Shown here in pieces: positions 1 through 7,748 of a stretch of DNA of 64,000 nt. The stretch is from NCBI GenBank assembly GCA_938091165.1, contig CALKNK010000016.1, positions 1 through 64,000 of the forward strand, in the 5' to 3' direction. Both the position numbers and the translations under genes were made by a program. The notes beneath the pieces were generated by a model. That model saw nothing but the letters and a program-made list of their open reading frames with translations, ran no database searches and was not told the DNA's origin. Source of the stretch: an uncultured Ilumatobacter sp. Its GTDB lineage: Bacteria; Actinomycetota; Acidimicrobiia; Acidimicrobiales; Ilumatobacteraceae. The first letter of the stretch is position 1. Each line of letters opens with the position of its first letter.

Positions 1-241
1 TCGCGTCGATCAGGTTCGCGTCGGTCAGGTATGCGAAGCCCAGGTTCGCGCCGTACAGGTTTGCGTCGGACAGGTTCGCGTCGGACAGGTCCGCGGAGTG
101 CAGATCGGCGCTGTTCAGGTTCGCGTCGGACAGGTCTGCGAAGTCCAGGCTCGCGCTGCGCAGATCGGCGTTGTTCAGGTTCGCGCCGGGCTTAATCCGG
201 TCGCTGATGTCGTTCTCATCACGGTCATAACACTCAGTCAT
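1..241 (-). CDS. Pentapeptide-repeat protein, truncated by window edge
   Basis: The frame opens at an ATG at 241 and runs off the left edge, so only the first 80 codons are present. After a short acidic leader (MTECYDRDEND) the sequence falls into regular five-residue steps with Leu at the centre and Ala one step back: ANLNN, ADLRS, ADLSD, ANLYG. This is the pentapeptide-repeat pattern, which folds into a right-handed quadrilateral beta-helix. Some members mimic DNA and protect gyrase; most have no known role. Nothing visible here assigns a function. The DNA repeat is obvious on the plus strand as reiterated CAGGTTCGCGTCGGA-like units. It sits in the accessory-looking edge next to tRNA-Val. 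The family call is secure; the real length and the C-terminus are unknown. Confidence 0.8.
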   Translation of the reverse strand, partial: MTECYDRDENDISDRIKPGANLNNADLRSASLDFADLSDANLNSADLHSADLSDANLSDANLYGANLGFAYLTDANLIDA

Positions 242-288
242 GCTTGTTTGACGTTGCCGCCGTCGATCCGGTTCCCGAACCGCCCGAG

Positions 289-549
289 TTAGTCGAGCAT
301 TGAGGCAGCGGAGTACACGCCGCGCGTAGGAGCTGGCGCTTCTGCCCGGACGCGATCGAATTCGCCTCGCGTCACAGTGTCATGCCAAGTAGTTCGCCGG
401 CCTGAACACTGGCTACCCGCTCTCACGTTCTTAGGCCGACGTGCTGACCGATACGCACGTTGGTAGGCAGCGTTGGCTTTCTTGCATGGGTAGCAACGGC
501 ATCCGTGTTCGTAGCGGGCGCGACTGCCATGTTCGGGGATGTTGTTCAC
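289..549 (-). CDS. Small Cys-rich basic protein of unknown function
   Basis: An 86-residue frame starting with GTG at 549. The N-terminal half reads HGSRARYEHGCRCYPCKKAN, a compact His/Cys pattern (HG, CxCxxC, KxAN) followed by Tyr/Arg-rich helix-like sequence. From memory, proteins with an HGTxxxYxxGCRCxxCRxAN motif are common in actinophages and integrated elements; that is recall, not a search. The three clustered cysteines plus histidines suggest a small metal-binding fold, perhaps a nucleic-acid-binding knuckle. A CAGAAT hexamer lies six bases before the GTG, compatible with a leaderless transcript. It lies directly downstream of tRNA-Val and upstream of the pentapeptide gene on the same strand. 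Function is not assigned. Confidence 0.55.
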   Translation of the reverse strand: MNNIPEHGSRARYEHGCRCYPCKKANAAYQRAYRSARRPKNVRAGSQCSGRRTTWHDTVTRGEFDRVRAEAPAPTRGVYSAASMLD

Positions 550-568
550 GCCTACATTCTGCCAGCAA

Positions 569-590
569 TGGGTTCAAACTGGGTTCAAAC
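569..590. repeat. Tandem 11-bp direct repeat
   Basis: TGGGTTCAAAC occurs twice back to back (569-579 and 580-590). It resembles a tRNA T-arm core and lies about 65 bp beyond the 3' end of tRNA-Val. It may be a remnant of attachment-site sequence, but no integrase gene is visible. Confidence 0.4.
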
Positions 591-609
591 AGGAAACTGG
601 CCGAAAACG

Positions 610-655
610 ACAAAACCCCCGCTGACGCTTCAGGTGCATCTAGCAGGGGTTTTGT
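610..655 (-). terminator. Hairpin terminator of tRNA-Val(TAC)
   Basis: Ten-base arms ACAAAACCCC (610-619) and GGGGTTTTGT (646-655) are perfectly complementary, with a further GCT/AGC pairing after one mismatch. On the minus strand the second arm ends GTTTTGT and is followed by CGTTTT, giving a U-rich tail. The first arm begins at the last base of the encoded CCA. Confidence 0.75.
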
Positions 656-731
656 GGTGGGCACAGAGGGACTCGAACCCCCGACATCTGGCATGTAAAG
701 CCAGCGCTCTAGCCAACTGAGCTATGCGCCC
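655..731 (-). tRNA. tRNA-Val (anticodon TAC)
   Basis: A full cloverleaf can be drawn: acceptor GGGCGCA paired with TGTGCCC, a D-arm with AGTTGGC, anticodon stem CTGGC/GCCAG with loop TTTACAT, and T-loop TTCGAGT. The anticodon is UAC, reading GUA (Val). Unlike the other tRNAs in the window, the CCA end is encoded (ACCA, 655-658). A hairpin terminator follows immediately. tRNA 3' ends of this kind are frequent integration targets, and the sequence beyond it looks accessory. Confidence 0.95.
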
Positions 732-745
732 TGAAACAAGGGCTG

Positions 746-770
746 AGTGTAGCGGCGTCGCCCGCTACAC
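746..770 (-). promoter_or_regulatory. Promoter region of tRNA-Val(TAC)
   Basis: On the minus strand TACACT (751-746) lies 14 bases before the tRNA 5' end and fits a -10 box. It is embedded in a perfect inverted repeat with 9-base arms (GTGTAGCGG at 747-755, CCGCTACAC at 762-770). Whether the palindrome is a regulator site or chance is unknown. From here to 1013 I see no gene. Confidence 0.4.
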
Positions 771-1013
771 AAGTCCCCGCAAATACACCAGGGAGCCGCT
801 CCAACCCGATGGGTTAAGAATCGGCTCGTCTCTCTCGTGCCTGCTGCCATCCGATTTGCCGAAGCACAAATTGCCTGATCAGAGCTCTTTCGTCGCAAAC
901 GCTCAGGCGCCGTTATTGGGCTGAGTCCATGCGAGCGTCCACCATGAGTCCAGCATCGGGTTTTGGCTCGGTCGGCTAGTTCAATCCCATCCCACTGACG
1001 GGGCCGGCGGATC

Positions 1014-1811
1014 TTATAAACCCTTTCGCATCCGGGCTGCAATCAACTCGCTGAGCAGACTCTCGCTTGATGCCGCGACCGGGGTGCGTCGCTCAAGATG
1101 ATCGAGCACGGTGAGGTTGCGCCCAAGCGCGTCGACCGCACAGCCACCGGCTTCCTCCAGAATCAAGACTGACGCCAAGTAATCCCACACACCATGAGAA
1201 TCCTTGGTGGTGTCGACGTAGCCGCCAAATCCACCGCGTGCCACCGCTGCAATGTCAAGCGCTGCCGCCCCCAAGGCACGGAACTGCTGCCAGCCCCAGT
1301 GCTCTGGCGGCAAACCGTTCACGGCGATGATCGACTCCGAAAGTGACGACTGCGGACCGACTAAAATGGTCCGACCATTCTGTTCTGCCCCGCACCCCCG
1401 CACTGCTGTGTACCGGTCACCGGTAGCAAGATTGCTCACCATCGCCACCGTCGGCACGCCATCGCTGACCAAGCACATCGCCGTCGCGCACCACGGCAGC
1501 CCCAGACTGGCGTTCGACGACCCATCGAGGGGATCGACGACCACAACATCGCGTCCGAGTTCCTCTCCCTGCTGCTGCAGCCCCGATTCCTCTGATAGCA
1601 CGTCGAAACCCGCCCCATGCAGTGGCTGGACACAGACGTCGTCAACGTCAAGATCAATCGCGTATTGCCCGGAACGCAGCCCGGACGCGCTCCAATTCGT
1701 GTTCGCCCGAACTACCTCGGCAGCACGGTCACAGACCGACGCGAACAGATCGAGCGTCGCCCTCGCCGCAACCGGTAGTACAGAAGCATCACTGTTGTTA
1801 GTTGACTCCAC
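1014..1811 (-). CDS. Inositol monophosphatase family protein
   Basis: About 265 residues from a GTG at 1811. The metal-binding signatures of the IMPase/FBPase/CysQ superfamily are present: EESG at about 74, the central DPLDGSSN at 93-100, and GVWDYLA near 207 providing the last Asp. Family members use Mg2+ to remove a phosphate from inositol-1-phosphate, histidinol phosphate, PAP or fructose-1,6-bisphosphate. In actinobacteria such proteins often act in inositol or histidinol-phosphate metabolism. The substrate cannot be read from sequence; no histidinol phosphatase is otherwise visible beside the his operon, so that role is possible. The reading frame is open to an ATG at 1889, but that would overlap the divergent gene, so the GTG is preferred. 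The gene is divergent from the unknown gene at 1837 with only 25 bp between starts. Confidence 0.85.
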   Translation of the reverse strand: MESTNNSDASVLPVAARATLDLFASVCDRAAEVVRANTNWSASGLRSGQYAIDLDVDDVCVQPLHGAGFDVLSEESGLQQQGEELGRDVVVVDPLDGSSNASLGLPWCATAMCLVSDGVPTVAMVSNLATGDRYTAVRGCGAEQNGRTILVGPQSSLSESIIAVNGLPPEHWGWQQFRALGAAALDIAAVARGGFGGYVDTTKDSHGVWDYLASVLILEEAGGCAVDALGRNLTVLDHLERRTPVAASSESLLSELIAARMRKGL

Positions 1812-1836
1812 GCTACGGACGGTAGTGTCCCGGGCG

Positions 1837-2412
1837 ATGGCAGTCATCGACGTTGCAGGATTCATTGCCGATGTGAAGAGCCAGGCCATCGACTCGGGCT
1901 TTCATGTCCACGACGAACGACATTTCGTCGAAACGTATTCGCTTCGGCAGCTGTGGGAGGTCGACCTCCACCCTGAGGAAGCTTGCTCGGGCCCGATCGA
2001 CCTCCATCTCTCGCTTGATGTCGACCCCCGGGCGATGCTCGGGTTCGAAGATGAGGTCATGAAAATCGATGACCTCGACGACCCACCACCGCACGGTTTC
2101 AGCTTTCCACTTTTGTTTACGTGGACGTTGCCACCCCTTCCCGAACCACCTGACTTGCTGGTGCTCGCTACTGATCTTGCTGGCATCGGCGGCATGGACC
2201 TCCCCGTCGAGGTGTCCGCCATCGACTCATTCCCGAGCGTCACTGACGCGCCGGAGCGAAGCCTTTCCATGGTCGCCAAAATGACTGTTGACCTCGCTGA
2301 CGTCTACATGAACCAGGACCAAGCCGTCACGACTGCACTTGATCGATGCAAACACGTCAGCCTCTACTTGCTCGAGCACGCACCCGCATGGCTCGGCGAC
2401 TACTTACACTGA
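1837..2412 (+). CDS. Conserved-looking hypothetical protein (191 aa)
   Basis: I do not recognise this family. The frame is open far upstream, but that part is antisense to the phosphatase. The ATG at 1837 is chosen because TAGTGT (1823-1828) and an upstream TTGACT (1802-1807) make a promoter with the start a few bases after the -10 box. The protein is acidic and soluble, with no signal peptide or membrane span. It has a proline-rich middle (DDPPPHGFSFPLL, LPPLPEPPD) and a helical C-terminus ending in HAPAWLGDYLH. It is followed after 4 bp by another small acidic protein that has its own -10 box. Codon use matches its neighbours, so it is probably a real gene. Confidence 0.65.
   Translation: MAVIDVAGFIADVKSQAIDSGFHVHDERHFVETYSLRQLWEVDLHPEEACSGPIDLHLSLDVDPRAMLGFEDEVMKIDDLDDPPPHGFSFPLLFTWTLPPLPEPPDLLVLATDLAGIGGMDLPVEVSAIDSFPSVTDAPERSLSMVAKMTVDLADVYMNQDQAVTTALDRCKHVSLYLLEHAPAWLGDYLH
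2405..2410 (+). promoter_or_regulatory. -10 box, leaderless start of 2417 gene
   Basis: TACACT followed by six bases and the ATG at 2417. It overlaps the 3' end of the preceding gene. Confidence 0.5.
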
Positions 2413-2416
2413 GACC

Positions 2417-2677
2417 ATGCGAGTTCATGAACTGATCGACATCTTGAGCGACCAACCGTCGGAGACCGAAGTCGAGATTGCCGTTGTCGCCCCTGTGGAC
2501 GCAGATAATGATGACATCACGGTCGATCGCTACTTTGTCGACGGCGTGCTCCCCTGGCAAGACGCCGAAGACGACGAGGAGAGCGAAAATCCGGGTGGGC
2601 TCACCATTTGGCTCGTCGGCGGCGAAGAGCCCGACGTCAATGCCTTTCTAGACGCAATCGAACAACCCGATGCCTAA
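2417..2677 (+). CDS. Small acidic hypothetical protein (86 aa)
   Basis: MRVHELIDILSDQP opens a very acidic protein with the runs DADNDD and DAEDDEE and a Gly-rich stretch (NPGGLTIWLVGGEEP). The alternation of hydrophobic and acidic residues suggests a small beta-rich fold; the N-terminal helix HELIDILSDQPSETEV resembles the start of small proteins of unknown function that begin with a leucine-rich helix followed by a proline turn. There is no signal peptide and no cysteine. A perfectly spaced TACACT box supports this ATG and makes a real gene likely. It sits just ahead of tRNA-Met. No function is assigned. Confidence 0.6.
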   Translation: MRVHELIDILSDQPSETEVEIAVVAPVDADNDDITVDRYFVDGVLPWQDAEDDEESENPGGLTIWLVGGEEPDVNAFLDAIEQPDA

Positions 2678-2713
2678 ATATCACCGAACGGACCTGTCCC
2701 GTCCGTGACTCCA

Positions 2714-2787
2714 GGGGTGTTAGCTCAGCTGGTTAGAGCAGCGGACTCATAATCCGTCGGTCCCGGGTTCGAGCCCCGGACGCCCCA
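2714..2787 (+). tRNA. tRNA-Met (anticodon CAT)
   Basis: Acceptor GGGGTGT pairs with ACGCCCC; anticodon stem GCGGA/TCCGT encloses loop CTCATAA, so the anticodon is CAU. No CCA is encoded. The acceptor lacks the C4-G69/C5-G68 pairs used by TilS to recognise tRNA-Ile2, and the first pair is a normal G-C, so elongator Met is preferred over Ile2 or initiator. Confidence 0.85.
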
Positions 2788-2810
2788 CTACTCACATCCA
2801 CTACACCGAA

Positions 2811-2851
2811 AACGACGATGGCCCACCGGCATGCGGTGGGCCATCGTCGTT
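2811..2851. terminator. Shared hairpin between convergent tRNA genes
   Basis: A perfect inverted repeat with 17-base arms (2811-2827 and 2835-2851) around a 7-base loop lies between the 3' ends of tRNA-Met and tRNA-Asn and stops three bases short of tRNA-Asn. It starts AACGACGATGG and ends in its complement. It has no clear T-run on the plus strand, but its position and strength make a bidirectional terminator the best reading. Confidence 0.75.
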
Positions 2852-2853
2852 GG

Positions 2854-2926
2854 CTCCGGGGGTGGGGCTCGAACCCACGACAAGCGGATTAACAGTCCGC
2901 TGCTCTGCCAGCTGAGCTACCCCGGA
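2854..2926 (-). tRNA. tRNA-Asn (anticodon GTT)
   Basis: Acceptor TCCGGGG pairs with CCCCGGA; anticodon stem GCGGA/TCCGC encloses CTGTTAA, giving anticodon GUU (Asn). Discriminator G, no encoded CCA. The gene converges on tRNA-Met. Confidence 0.95.
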
Positions 2927-2987
2927 AGGCAGAAGCCGAGGCGAGGTTATCGGTCAGAGACCGGCGCTCCCACTATTGACCCGAGGT

Positions 2988-4265
2988 CTATTCAGCCTCA
3001 AGGAACTCTCTAAGGCGCTGGCTCCGTTGAGGGTGGCGGAGCTTGGCCAACGTCTTGGCCTCAATCTGGCGAATCCGCTCACGCGTCACACCAAATTCCT
3101 TACCAACCTCTTCAAGCGTTTTGACCTGACCCCCATCGAGGCCAAACCGCAGCCGAACAATGTCCTGCTCGCGCTCTGAGAGTTCGCCGAGCACTTCACC
3201 GACAGCGTCAGACAGCATCCCCTTAGCCGCAGCATCGGCCGGACTGATAACAGAGTCGTCTTGAATGAAGTCGCCTAAGTTCGACTCATCTTCCTCGCCA
3301 ACCGGTGAGTCGAGCGACAAGGGATCTTGCGAATATCGCAGCAGTTCACGAACTCGGTCCGGCTCAAGTTGGACGCGTACCGAGATCTCTTCGATGGTGG
3401 GTTCGCGCTCTAATTCTTGGTGCATTGAACGCTTCGCTCGCGTTACCCGGTTCATGTGCTCGACCATGTGGACTGGAATGCGAATCGTGCGGGCCTGATC
3501 TGCAATCGATCGGGTAATTGCTTGACGAATCCACCAAGTGGCATACGTGGAAAATTTGAATCCTTTCGTGTAATCAAACTTGTCGACTGCCCGCATCAGA
3601 CCCAGGTTTCCCTCTTGGATCAGATCAAGTAGCTGCATACCGCGACCCGAATAACGCTTCGCAATACTGACGACAAGGCGCAAATTGGCCTGCGTGAGTT
3701 CGCTCTTGGCTCGTTCACCCCGGTTTACCGCACGGGTAAGCATGCGCCCCTCGACACCGTCGATGGGCTTACCAGCCTCGGCTGCTTCATCGATTTTGCC
3801 CGCAGCGATCAACCCCTCTCCGATCAACTGCGCCAAGCGGCGCTCATCGTCGGTCGTGAGTAGATCGACCTGACCGATTTCACGCAAGTACATCCGAACA
3901 GCATCAGAGGTACCGCCCTCGCCCCTCGGCGACGACTTCTTCATCCGCCGCCCCCGCCGCCGACTAAGCAGCTTCTCGTCCGCGTCATCAAGAAGTGGCG
4001 GCTCCACGACGTCGTCGAGGTGATCTGCGTGCCCCTCGACTGCATCATCGATCTCGATGCCGTGTTCAGCCATCTTCGACTGCACCTCGACGAGCACGTC
4101 GCCGGTCAGCTCAACGTGACGCAAAACGTGTGTCACGTCTTCGGCATGCACCTCACCAGATTCACGACCTTTGGCAACGAGCTTTTCCCATTCCTTCGCC
4201 TCGACGCCCAGAAACGGCGCGCCAGAAACACTTTCTGTGACATCGCCAGCATCAGTGTTCCCCAT
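2988..4265 (-). CDS. rpoD: Primary RNA polymerase sigma factor RpoD/SigA
   Basis: A 425-residue sigma-70. An acidic N-terminal region 1.1 is followed by a basic run (RRRGRRMKK) and region 1.2 ([11 protein letters not shown] near 122). Region 2 is canonical, with [11 protein letters not shown], the core-binding [14 protein letters not shown] and the -10 recognition helix [13 protein letters not shown]. Region 3 follows, and region 4.2 ends with [20 protein letters not shown], the -35 recognition helix-turn-helix. It directs RNA polymerase to housekeeping promoters. Its start overlaps the end of dnaG by 14 bp, so the two are cotranscribed and probably translationally coupled; GAGGAA upstream of the ATG is a plausible ribosome binding site. 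The dnaG-rpoD pairing is the core of the macromolecular-synthesis operon seen in many bacteria. Confidence 0.97.
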   Translation of the reverse strand: MGNTDAGDVTESVSGAPFLGVEAKEWEKLVAKGRESGEVHAEDVTHVLRHVELTGDVLVEVQSKMAEHGIEIDDAVEGHADHLDDVVEPPLLDDADEKLLSRRRGRRMKKSSPRGEGGTSDAVRMYLREIGQVDLLTTDDERRLAQLIGEGLIAAGKIDEAAEAGKPIDGVEGRMLTRAVNRGERAKSELTQANLRLVVSIAKRYSGRGMQLLDLIQEGNLGLMRAVDKFDYTKGFKFSTYATWWIRQAITRSIADQARTIRIPVHMVEHMNRVTRAKRSMHQELEREPTIEEISVRVQLEPDRVRELLRYSQDPLSLDSPVGEEDESNLGDFIQDDSVISPADAAAKGMLSDAVGEVLGELSEREQDIVRLRFGLDGGQVKTLEEVGKEFGVTRERIRQIEAKTLAKLRHPQRSQRLREFLEAE

Positions 4266-6015
4266 CGGAGCGTTCCTCAGATCGTCGATGAAGCCAACTT
4301 AGCAATGACTCAGCTGCGGCCAGAGCGCGAGTCGACTCGGTGTCTTGAAGCGCTTCGATATCGAGGCGCGCTTGGCGATCTTCGGCCATCTCCTCAGGGT
4401 CGATCACACGCACACGTTGCTGCAGCTCTCGACGGCAGGCTGCTCCAATCAATGTGCGAGCCTCGACGTCTGCGATGAGGTTTAGATCTGCGACGGCAGC
4501 ACGTTCGAGGATGTCGACCGCATCAGGAGGGGCAATTTCGATCGCCTTTGAAAGATCTCCGCCAGCCTCGCCGAGGGCGATAAAGGCCATACGGTTGACG
4601 TCATCGTCGAAAAGCTCCACCAACAGCCAAGGTGCGATCGAGTCCCAATCCTGAACGAGCAGCACGAGCGCAGCAAACTCTGCGTTCTGTATCGGACCTC
4701 GTGATCGCTTCTGCTGGACCTGAATCGCAGGGCGTCTGGTTCCGCGTTCGGCCAGACGGACCATGTCGCTGACCGGCATCGACAGCTCAGCAGCAACTTC
4801 GCCGGCGTAAAGCATACGGATCGACTTATTGGGATGCTCATTGACGACCGCCATTGCATCCTCAGCAAGCCGGACTCGATGCTCAGGTGAGTCCTTCGGC
4901 CGACCGCGCATCGTACGACCAAGCCTGAACTTGAGGAACGGCACCGGCTTGTCCACTGCTGCTACCAGAGCTTCGGGCTGCGACGAAGCCAAGTCGCCCG
5001 GATCCTTACCGTCAGGAAGCTGCGCTACCAGCACCTCGACCTTGTGCTTCTCTTCCCACTCGTAGAACCGTTCTGCGGCTCCCTGACCAGCAGCATCGGC
5101 GTCAAACGACAGCACCACCTTGCTTGCGTAACGTTTGAGCAGACGTACGTGCTCCTCGGTAAGCGCCGTGCCACAGGTGGCTACAGCGCGAGGCACGCCG
5201 GCACGATGGAAACCGATCACGTCCGTATATCCCTCGCACACCACGACCTGGTCCTTCTTGGCGATGTCCGCCTTCGCCCAGTTCAATCCGTACAGCGTCT
5301 TGCTCTTCATGTAAATCGGTGTCTCTGAACTGTTTTTGTACTTTGCCGGGTCATCAGAGCCTGGAAGGACACGTCCGCCAAAAGCCAGCGCTTCACCGGA
5401 TTCGGAGAAAATTGGGAACATCACACGACCGCGAAATGCGTCCTGCATCTTGTTGCGCCGATTACGGAAGGACAGGCCAACATCCTGCATTACATCAGTA
5501 GGCGCACCAAGGTTGCGCGAAAGCTGATCCCAATCATCGGGGGCCCAACCGATTTTGAACTGCCGAGCGATATCGCCAGCCAGACCGCGCTTCCGCAGAT
5601 AGTCGCGGGCGGCTCGGGCGTCAGGGGCTTCAAGGAGCCGCTGGTGGTACCACTCAACAGCGTCATTCATCGCCGCTGTCAGTTTCTTGCGACGCGAACG
5701 CTCTTCAGACTGCCCCGATGTTGTGTAGTTCAGTTGAATCCCAGCTTTAGCGGCGAGGTGTTCAACTGCACCCGGAAAGTCAAGGTGTTCAATTTCTTGG
5801 ATGAACGTGAAGACGTCACCACCCTTGTCGCAGCCGAAGCACTTGTAGCGGCCACGTTCCTCGGTGACGTTGAACGAGCCGCTCTTCTCTGCGTGAAAGG
5901 GACACAAGCCGACCCAGTTCCGGCCGACCCGTTTAAGCGCTACGTACTGTTGAATAGTGTCAACAATCGACACTGTCGACCGCAGCCGATCAATATCTTC
6001 GTCAACGATCCCCAT
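4252..6015 (-). CDS. dnaG: DNA primase DnaG
   Basis: A 587-residue primase that makes RNA primers at the replication fork. The N-terminal zinc-binding domain has C38, H41, C59 and C62 (CPFH, then KCFGC). The central catalytic core includes the TOPRIM segment beginning [11 protein letters not shown] and the acidic SFDADAAG motif. The C-terminal third is poorly conserved, as usual for the DnaB-interacting domain, and this protein ends with a charged tail ([11 protein letters not shown]). It is followed by rpoD with a 14-bp overlap and preceded, 9 bp upstream, by a small one-span membrane protein on the same strand, so transcription may begin before that gene. Confidence 0.97.
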   Translation of the reverse strand: MGIVDEDIDRLRSTVSIVDTIQQYVALKRVGRNWVGLCPFHAEKSGSFNVTEERGRYKCFGCDKGGDVFTFIQEIEHLDFPGAVEHLAAKAGIQLNYTTSGQSEERSRRKKLTAAMNDAVEWYHQRLLEAPDARAARDYLRKRGLAGDIARQFKIGWAPDDWDQLSRNLGAPTDVMQDVGLSFRNRRNKMQDAFRGRVMFPIFSESGEALAFGGRVLPGSDDPAKYKNSSETPIYMKSKTLYGLNWAKADIAKKDQVVVCEGYTDVIGFHRAGVPRAVATCGTALTEEHVRLLKRYASKVVLSFDADAAGQGAAERFYEWEEKHKVEVLVAQLPDGKDPGDLASSQPEALVAAVDKPVPFLKFRLGRTMRGRPKDSPEHRVRLAEDAMAVVNEHPNKSIRMLYAGEVAAELSMPVSDMVRLAERGTRRPAIQVQQKRSRGPIQNAEFAALVLLVQDWDSIAPWLLVELFDDDVNRMAFIALGEAGGDLSKAIEIAPPDAVDILERAAVADLNLIADVEARTLIGAACRRELQQRVRVIDPEEMAEDRQARLDIEALQDTESTRALAAAESLLSWLHRRSEERSDGEH

Positions 6016-6024
6016 GCCTTCAGA

Positions 6025-6237
6025 CTACGGCGTTGACCTTGTCACTGGAGGCGAATTGTCGGAGCCGTCACCACCACCGATAACCAGGCCTGCTGCGACT
6101 ATGGCGACCACCGCAGCGATCGCCGCAAGCAACACGACCCTCGACGCCCGGCAGGCCCGAGGCGGCCAGGGACGGTTGGCAAAGTCGTCCTCGTCAAATT
6201 CGTTGGGATCGCCGAACTCAACGCTGCGAAAGGACAC
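6025..6237 (-). CDS. Small single-span membrane protein
   Basis: About 70 residues from a GTG at 6237. An acidic N-terminal part (FGDPNEFDEDDFANRPW) and a basic RACRASR precede one clear membrane helix (VVLLAAIAAVVAIVAAGLVI) and a short Gly/Ser/Asp tail. The charge pattern predicts the N-terminus inside. The frame also has an earlier GTG at 6267; the GTG at 6237 is preferred because TATTGT lies seven bases before it. It ends 9 bp before dnaG and probably heads that operon. I do not recognise the family. Small membrane proteins near dnaG occur in actinobacteria, but no role can be inferred. Confidence 0.6.
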   Translation of the reverse strand: MSFRSVEFGDPNEFDEDDFANRPWPPRACRASRVVLLAAIAAVVAIVAAGLVIGGGDGSDNSPPVTRSTP

Positions 6238-6244
6238 GTACCCC

Positions 6245-6250
6245 ACAATA
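6245..6250 (-). promoter_or_regulatory. -10 box upstream of small membrane protein and dnaG-rpoD
   Basis: TATTGT on the minus strand, seven bases before the GTG at 6237. It is the only clear promoter-like box ahead of dnaG-rpoD. Confidence 0.45.
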
Positions 6251-6269
6251 CGGTCGCAGCAGCGCACGC

Positions 6270-6440
6270 TCAGACACGAACAACCTCTTCGCTGAGGTCA
6301 GCGGCGTCGACAGCGTCATCGGCCAGAAAGTAGCCCTTGCCGACACCAGCACGAGAGGTTGCAGCAATCCCTGCCACGAGGGCCGTGGCCGCTGCCTCAA
6401 ATTAAGCGTGAGCGACACCGTCAAAATCCACCGCAAACAT
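6270..6440 (-). pseudogene. Possible broken small gene with an in-frame stop
   Basis: On the minus strand an ATG at 6440 starts MFAVDFDGVAHA, then a TAA (6404-6402), after which the same frame continues as 43 coding-like residues (ATALVAGIAATSRAGVGKG, then YFLADDAVDAADLSEEVVRV) to a TGA at 6270. The amino-acid composition is that of a real soluble protein, and no other frame here is convincing. It could be a decayed small gene, a sequencing error at one base, or a chance open frame. No family is recognised. The interval 6441-6618 otherwise shows nothing. Confidence 0.3.
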
Positions 6441-6618
6441 TTAGAGGACTGCTCTCGCTCTATCTGGCACCGTGCCACCAACTGCGAGCGCAGCCATGAC
6501 CGCCAGATGCAGTGACTCCGCTCTCGTTCGCTAAACCGTCAGCTCGGCAAGTTCTCAGGTGATCACGAGACCTCACGCGCCTTACAGCGAACCGGACCGT
6601 CGGACTAACCCCCGTAGC

Positions 6619-7740
6619 ATGGCCTTAATGTTTACGCTGCTCGGCTTCAAAGTCCATGTGCAGCCGGGCTTCGTGATGTTTATGGCGCTGATCGTCATCG
6701 TGTACGGGGATGAGTTCGGGTTGTGGCTGGCTGGGGCCATCGCAGCGTTCACAGTTATTCACGAACTCGGCCATGCCGTCGCAGCTCGCCAAAACGGCGC
6801 ACACGCTGAGATTTCCCTCGGCTTTCTCGCCGGCTATGCCTCGTACATACCCACGCGCCCGATCTCACGTCTCGGTCACGCTGTCATCTCGTTCAGCGGA
6901 CCAGGAATTCACATCGCCAGCAGCATGGCTCTGTTACTGGCTCTAGGTTCTAGCCCTTTGGACCCTTCATCGTCCAACACCAGTGCTGCAACCTCGGCGA
7001 TCTGGTGGGCTGGCCCCGTCATCGGAGCGCTCAACCTAGTCCCAATTTTGCCATTGGATGGCGGTCACATCGTGTTACAGGCCCTCGACCGTCTGTTCCC
7101 CGGCCGGGCAGATCGCATCATGCTCCTGTTCTCTATCGCCGTGACCGGTATCGCTGCAGCTGTGATGTTTGTTAGCCCCGATCTCCGTGGCTTTGGAATT
7201 TTCATAGGGTTCTTGCTGGTCACTCAGCTTCAAATGCTGGGTGCCTCCAAGAAACCGCAGTCGCCCTGGATCTCTGCGAACAACGCGCTCGAAGCCGGCA
7301 AGAAGAACCGCGCCCGGCGATTACTGGTCTCCGCACTCAGCCACCCCCAATCCAACGGGGTGCCAATGGCACTCGCACTTGAGACCGATCAGCTTCATGA
7401 TTTAGTCCAGCTATTGCCCGACCCTAAGCCGTTTGGGGACCCCACCAACGAATACTTGCTCGCCAATATCCTCATCTCGCTCGGCAAGTTCGAAGATGCA
7501 GCGCACTACGCAGCAGGTAGTTTCGAACGAAACCCGAACACGCTGAGTGCATCAGCAGTCGCGCGGGCGTCCGGAGCGCTGGGAGACAAAGCCACAGCGA
7601 TCGGCTGGCTACGTGCGGCTGCCAACGTCGGTACTTCACCCGCCGGGCTCGCGTCGGTGATCGACGGGTCTCCCGAGTTGGTTGAACTACGAGAACACCC
7701 TGAGGTGCAGGCCATTCGCCGTGAGCTTACGCGCCTCTAA
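6619..7740 (+). CDS. Site-2-protease-like M50 metallopeptidase with helical C-terminal domain
   Basis: About 373 residues from the ATG at 6619. Membrane segments begin at once (FVMFMALIVIVYG). HELGH at residues 48-52 supplies the zinc ligands and catalytic Glu, and LPLDGGH, in a later membrane segment, supplies the third ligand; both are hallmarks of peptidase family M50, which cuts substrates inside the membrane. Four or five spans are visible to about residue 205, then a soluble helical half with TPR-like repeats (NALEAGKKNRARRLL; LLANILISLGKFEDAAHYAA; KATAIGWLRAA). The TPR part may hold substrate. The frame is open upstream to a GTG at 6559, adding 20 Arg/Pro-rich residues; TAACCC seven bases before 6619 favours the shorter form. 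It is convergent with ygfZ, so there is no partner to suggest a substrate. Confidence 0.85.
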   Translation: MALMFTLLGFKVHVQPGFVMFMALIVIVYGDEFGLWLAGAIAAFTVIHELGHAVAARQNGAHAEISLGFLAGYASYIPTRPISRLGHAVISFSGPGIHIASSMALLLALGSSPLDPSSSNTSAATSAIWWAGPVIGALNLVPILPLDGGHIVLQALDRLFPGRADRIMLLFSIAVTGIAAAVMFVSPDLRGFGIFIGFLLVTQLQMLGASKKPQSPWISANNALEAGKKNRARRLLVSALSHPQSNGVPMALALETDQLHDLVQLLPDPKPFGDPTNEYLLANILISLGKFEDAAHYAAGSFERNPNTLSASAVARASGALGDKATAIGWLRAAANVGTSPAGLASVIDGSPELVELREHPEVQAIRRELTRL

Positions 7741-7748
7741 CTAAGGCC

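Noticed and set aside
1..200. Reiterated CAGGTTCGCGTCGGA-like units suggesting a CRISPR or satellite array
   Set aside because: The period follows the 15-bp pentapeptide codon repeat and the minus strand is an open frame of the pentapeptide family.
569..731. Attachment site with a second tRNA 3' end copy
   Set aside because: Only a short T-arm-like tandem repeat is seen; no second copy of the tRNA-Val 3' end was found by eye in the window.
732..1013. Possible small gene between tRNA-Val and the phosphatase
   Set aside because: Open frames exist on both strands, but none has gene-like composition, a start signal or a recognisable motif.
1252..1836. Long plus-strand open frame extending the 1837 gene upstream
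   Set aside because: It is antisense to the inositol phosphatase, whose motifs are intact, and the added residues are Ser/Pro/Arg-rich shadow sequence.
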